The position numbers and the translations under genes were made by a program. Positions 5,929 to 7,199 of a stretch of 7,199 nucleotides of DNA are shown piece after piece. Source of the stretch: Chitinophagaceae bacterium UBA2793 (GTDB lineage Bacteria; Bacteroidota; Bacteroidia; Chitinophagales; Chitinophagaceae); contig DEHT01000046.1 of assembly GCA_002352045.1 (NCBI GenBank), positions 18,862 through 26,060 on the forward strand, read 5' to 3'. Below the pieces are notes generated by a model. The model searched no databases, was not told the origin of the DNA, and saw only the letters and a program-made list of their open reading frames with translations. Each line of letters starts with the position of its first letter. Position 1 is the stretch's first letter.

Positions 5929-7199
5929 ATGAAAAAAACATTTACCCTTATAGGTGTAATTACATGCTTGCTTATTTCAAACTTTACGTTTTCGCAAACT
6001 TCCATTTCTGTTCAAAAATATATGACAGATACTTCTTTTACCTGCATAGCTGTATCAGAATCGGGAAGCGTATTTGCCGGTACTAATGGCAAAGGAATGG
6101 TACGCTACGAAAATTCTTCCTGGAGAATTTGGAATGGATTATTCAATCCAATAAACAAAGGAAATATACGCCAGATAGCGGTGTCAAAAGATTCGGTATG
6201 GGTAGCCAATTCGGGCTATGTATTTTATTTAGGCTTTCCCGAAGCGGGCAATAATAATAATCTATTAGGAGGCATCCATTTATTAGGACATAGAAATAAC
6301 CTGGCTAAATTATATTACAAAGGCAGGCCTGTATTGGGTCAAATGCCTAATGCCGGGCCGCCCACCCGGAATGTATTGGGTGTAGCTATTGATGCAAGTG
6401 GTAAACCCTGGGCTGCGGCATCATACCATGATTCTACTACTTATCCGGCTTTTTTAAATTACAATTCAAGGTATCATTACGCACCGGGTGCAGTGGGTAA
6501 ATTTAATTATGCCATTAATAATTTTGATTTTGTTACAGGCCCTGCATTGCCCGATCCCACCGGAATACTTATTGGAGTAGGAAATAATTATAAGGATGAA
6601 AGTTATAGTATTGGCAAACGCAGAACTATACGTGTGGTTGCCAAAGTAGGAAACGAAATGTGGGCGGCATCCGATGGCTACGACCAGGCAACCGGTAACA
6701 CCATTACCGCCGGTATTCTTAGATATGATATGGCAGGCAATTATCTTGGTAAATTCGATGAAGGCAACACCGGCATTCCATTTGGATTAACCAATACAAG
6801 CATGGCGCCTTGGGCAATGTACCAGGATGCTGTAGGCAGAGTGTGGGTGGGTATGAATGGTACGAGAGGTTTAGCAGTGTTAGATACCAATGCCGTATGG
6901 ACACATATAGGCTTACCGGCTGTACTTAATAATGGCCAGGTGCGTGCACACGCAATTGCCGGCAATAGCCGTGGAGAGGTTTTCTTTGGAACCAACTCTG
7001 GCTTGCTAATGTATAAAGGAGTAGGCTCATTTGTAAGCGATACATCTTATACACTATATACTACTGCAAATGGCCTTTCATCTAATGTAATACAAGGTGT
7101 AGCCATAGCAAAAGATGAATCTATATGGCTGGCAACTGCTGCAGGAATCAATAAAATAAATAAAGGAAACCTCTTTGTTTATAATTTATTTAGAGATGT
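5929..7199 (+). CDS. Secreted beta-propeller protein (Reg_prop-like repeats), 3'-truncated by the window edge
   Basis: The frame is open from ATG 5929 to the window end (423 complete codons plus 2 nt, no stop), so the C-terminus is missing. Residues 1-22 are a signal peptide: Lys2-Lys3, a hydrophobic core, and likely cleavage after Thr-Phe-Ser, leaving Gln23 as N-terminus. The mature part shows blades of the kind found in two-component-regulator propeller (Reg_prop) repeats. Examples are residues 38-60 (ending Gly-Thr-Asn-Gly-Lys-Gly-Met-Val-Arg-Tyr), 81-95, 149-165 (Asp-Ala-Ser-Gly-Lys-Pro-Trp), 296-318 (Gly-Arg-Val-Trp-Val-Gly), 341-362 and 387-410 (Ser-Ile-Trp-Leu-Ala-Thr). The family supplies sensor propellers of hybrid histidine kinases and also free-standing secreted proteins. 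The lost C-terminus (kinase, or type IX secretion sorting domain) would decide which. It follows a terminator, so it is probably transcribed separately from the pump genes. Exact function is unknown. Confidence 0.85.
   Translation, partial: MKKTFTLIGVITCLLISNFTFSQTSISVQKYMTDTSFTCIAVSESGSVFAGTNGKGMVRYENSSWRIWNGLFNPINKGNIRQIAVSKDSVWVANSGYVFYLGFPEAGNNNNLLGGIHLLGHRNNLAKLYYKGRPVLGQMPNAGPPTRNVLGVAIDASGKPWAAASYHDSTTYPAFLNYNSRYHYAPGAVGKFNYAINNFDFVTGPALPDPTGILIGVGNNYKDESYSIGKRRTIRVVAKVGNEMWAASDGYDQATGNTITAGILRYDMAGNYLGKFDEGNTGIPFGLTNTSMAPWAMYQDAVGRVWVGMNGTRGLAVLDTNAVWTHIGLPAVLNNGQVRAHAIAGNSRGEVFFGTNSGLLMYKGVGSFVSDTSYTLYTTANGLSSNVIQGVAIAKDESIWLATAAGINKINKGNLFVYNLFRD

Noticed and set aside
5962..5967. 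Cys13 of the propeller protein as a lipoprotein lipobox.
   Set aside because: The cysteine sits too early and is preceded by Val-Ile-Thr and followed by more hydrophobic residues. The sequence fits a signal peptidase I site before Gln23 much better.

Overview
The window looks like a stretch of Bacteroidota chromosome, plausibly Chitinophagales or a related order. This is an inference from five things. The DNA is AT-rich. No start codon has a Shine-Dalgarno sequence. The signal peptide of the last gene ends in Phe-Ser-Gln. The last gene is a Reg_prop-type beta-propeller. The efflux permease has the enlarged architecture I associate with this phylum. No rRNA or other marker is present to fix the lineage.

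Positions 1-5736 hold three same-strand genes separated by only 36 and 39 nt, with no terminator or convincing promoter between them, so they are probably one operon. They are the 3' two thirds of a TolC-family outer-membrane channel (1-858), a lipoprotein periplasmic adaptor (895-2100), and an RND permease of the drug/hydrophobic type (2140-5736). Together they encode a complete tripartite efflux pump. The permease exchanges protons for substrate across the inner membrane, the adaptor bridges the periplasm, and the TolC protein forms the exit duct. The substrate cannot be read from the sequence. The operon promoter and any regulator lie to the left of the window.

A strong intrinsic terminator (5770-5803) closes the operon. 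The 192-nt gap between the permease and the next gene (5737-5928) also carries two overlapping perfect inverted repeats and, at best, a weak promoter.

From 5929 to the right edge runs the 5' part of an unrelated secreted protein: a signal peptide followed by beta-propeller repeats. It is open at the 3' end and has no stop in the window.

Nothing here amounts to a new system. The points most worth a second look are the extra hydrophobic segments and insertions in the permease, the N-terminal coiled coil of the adaptor, and the palindromes ahead of the propeller gene.
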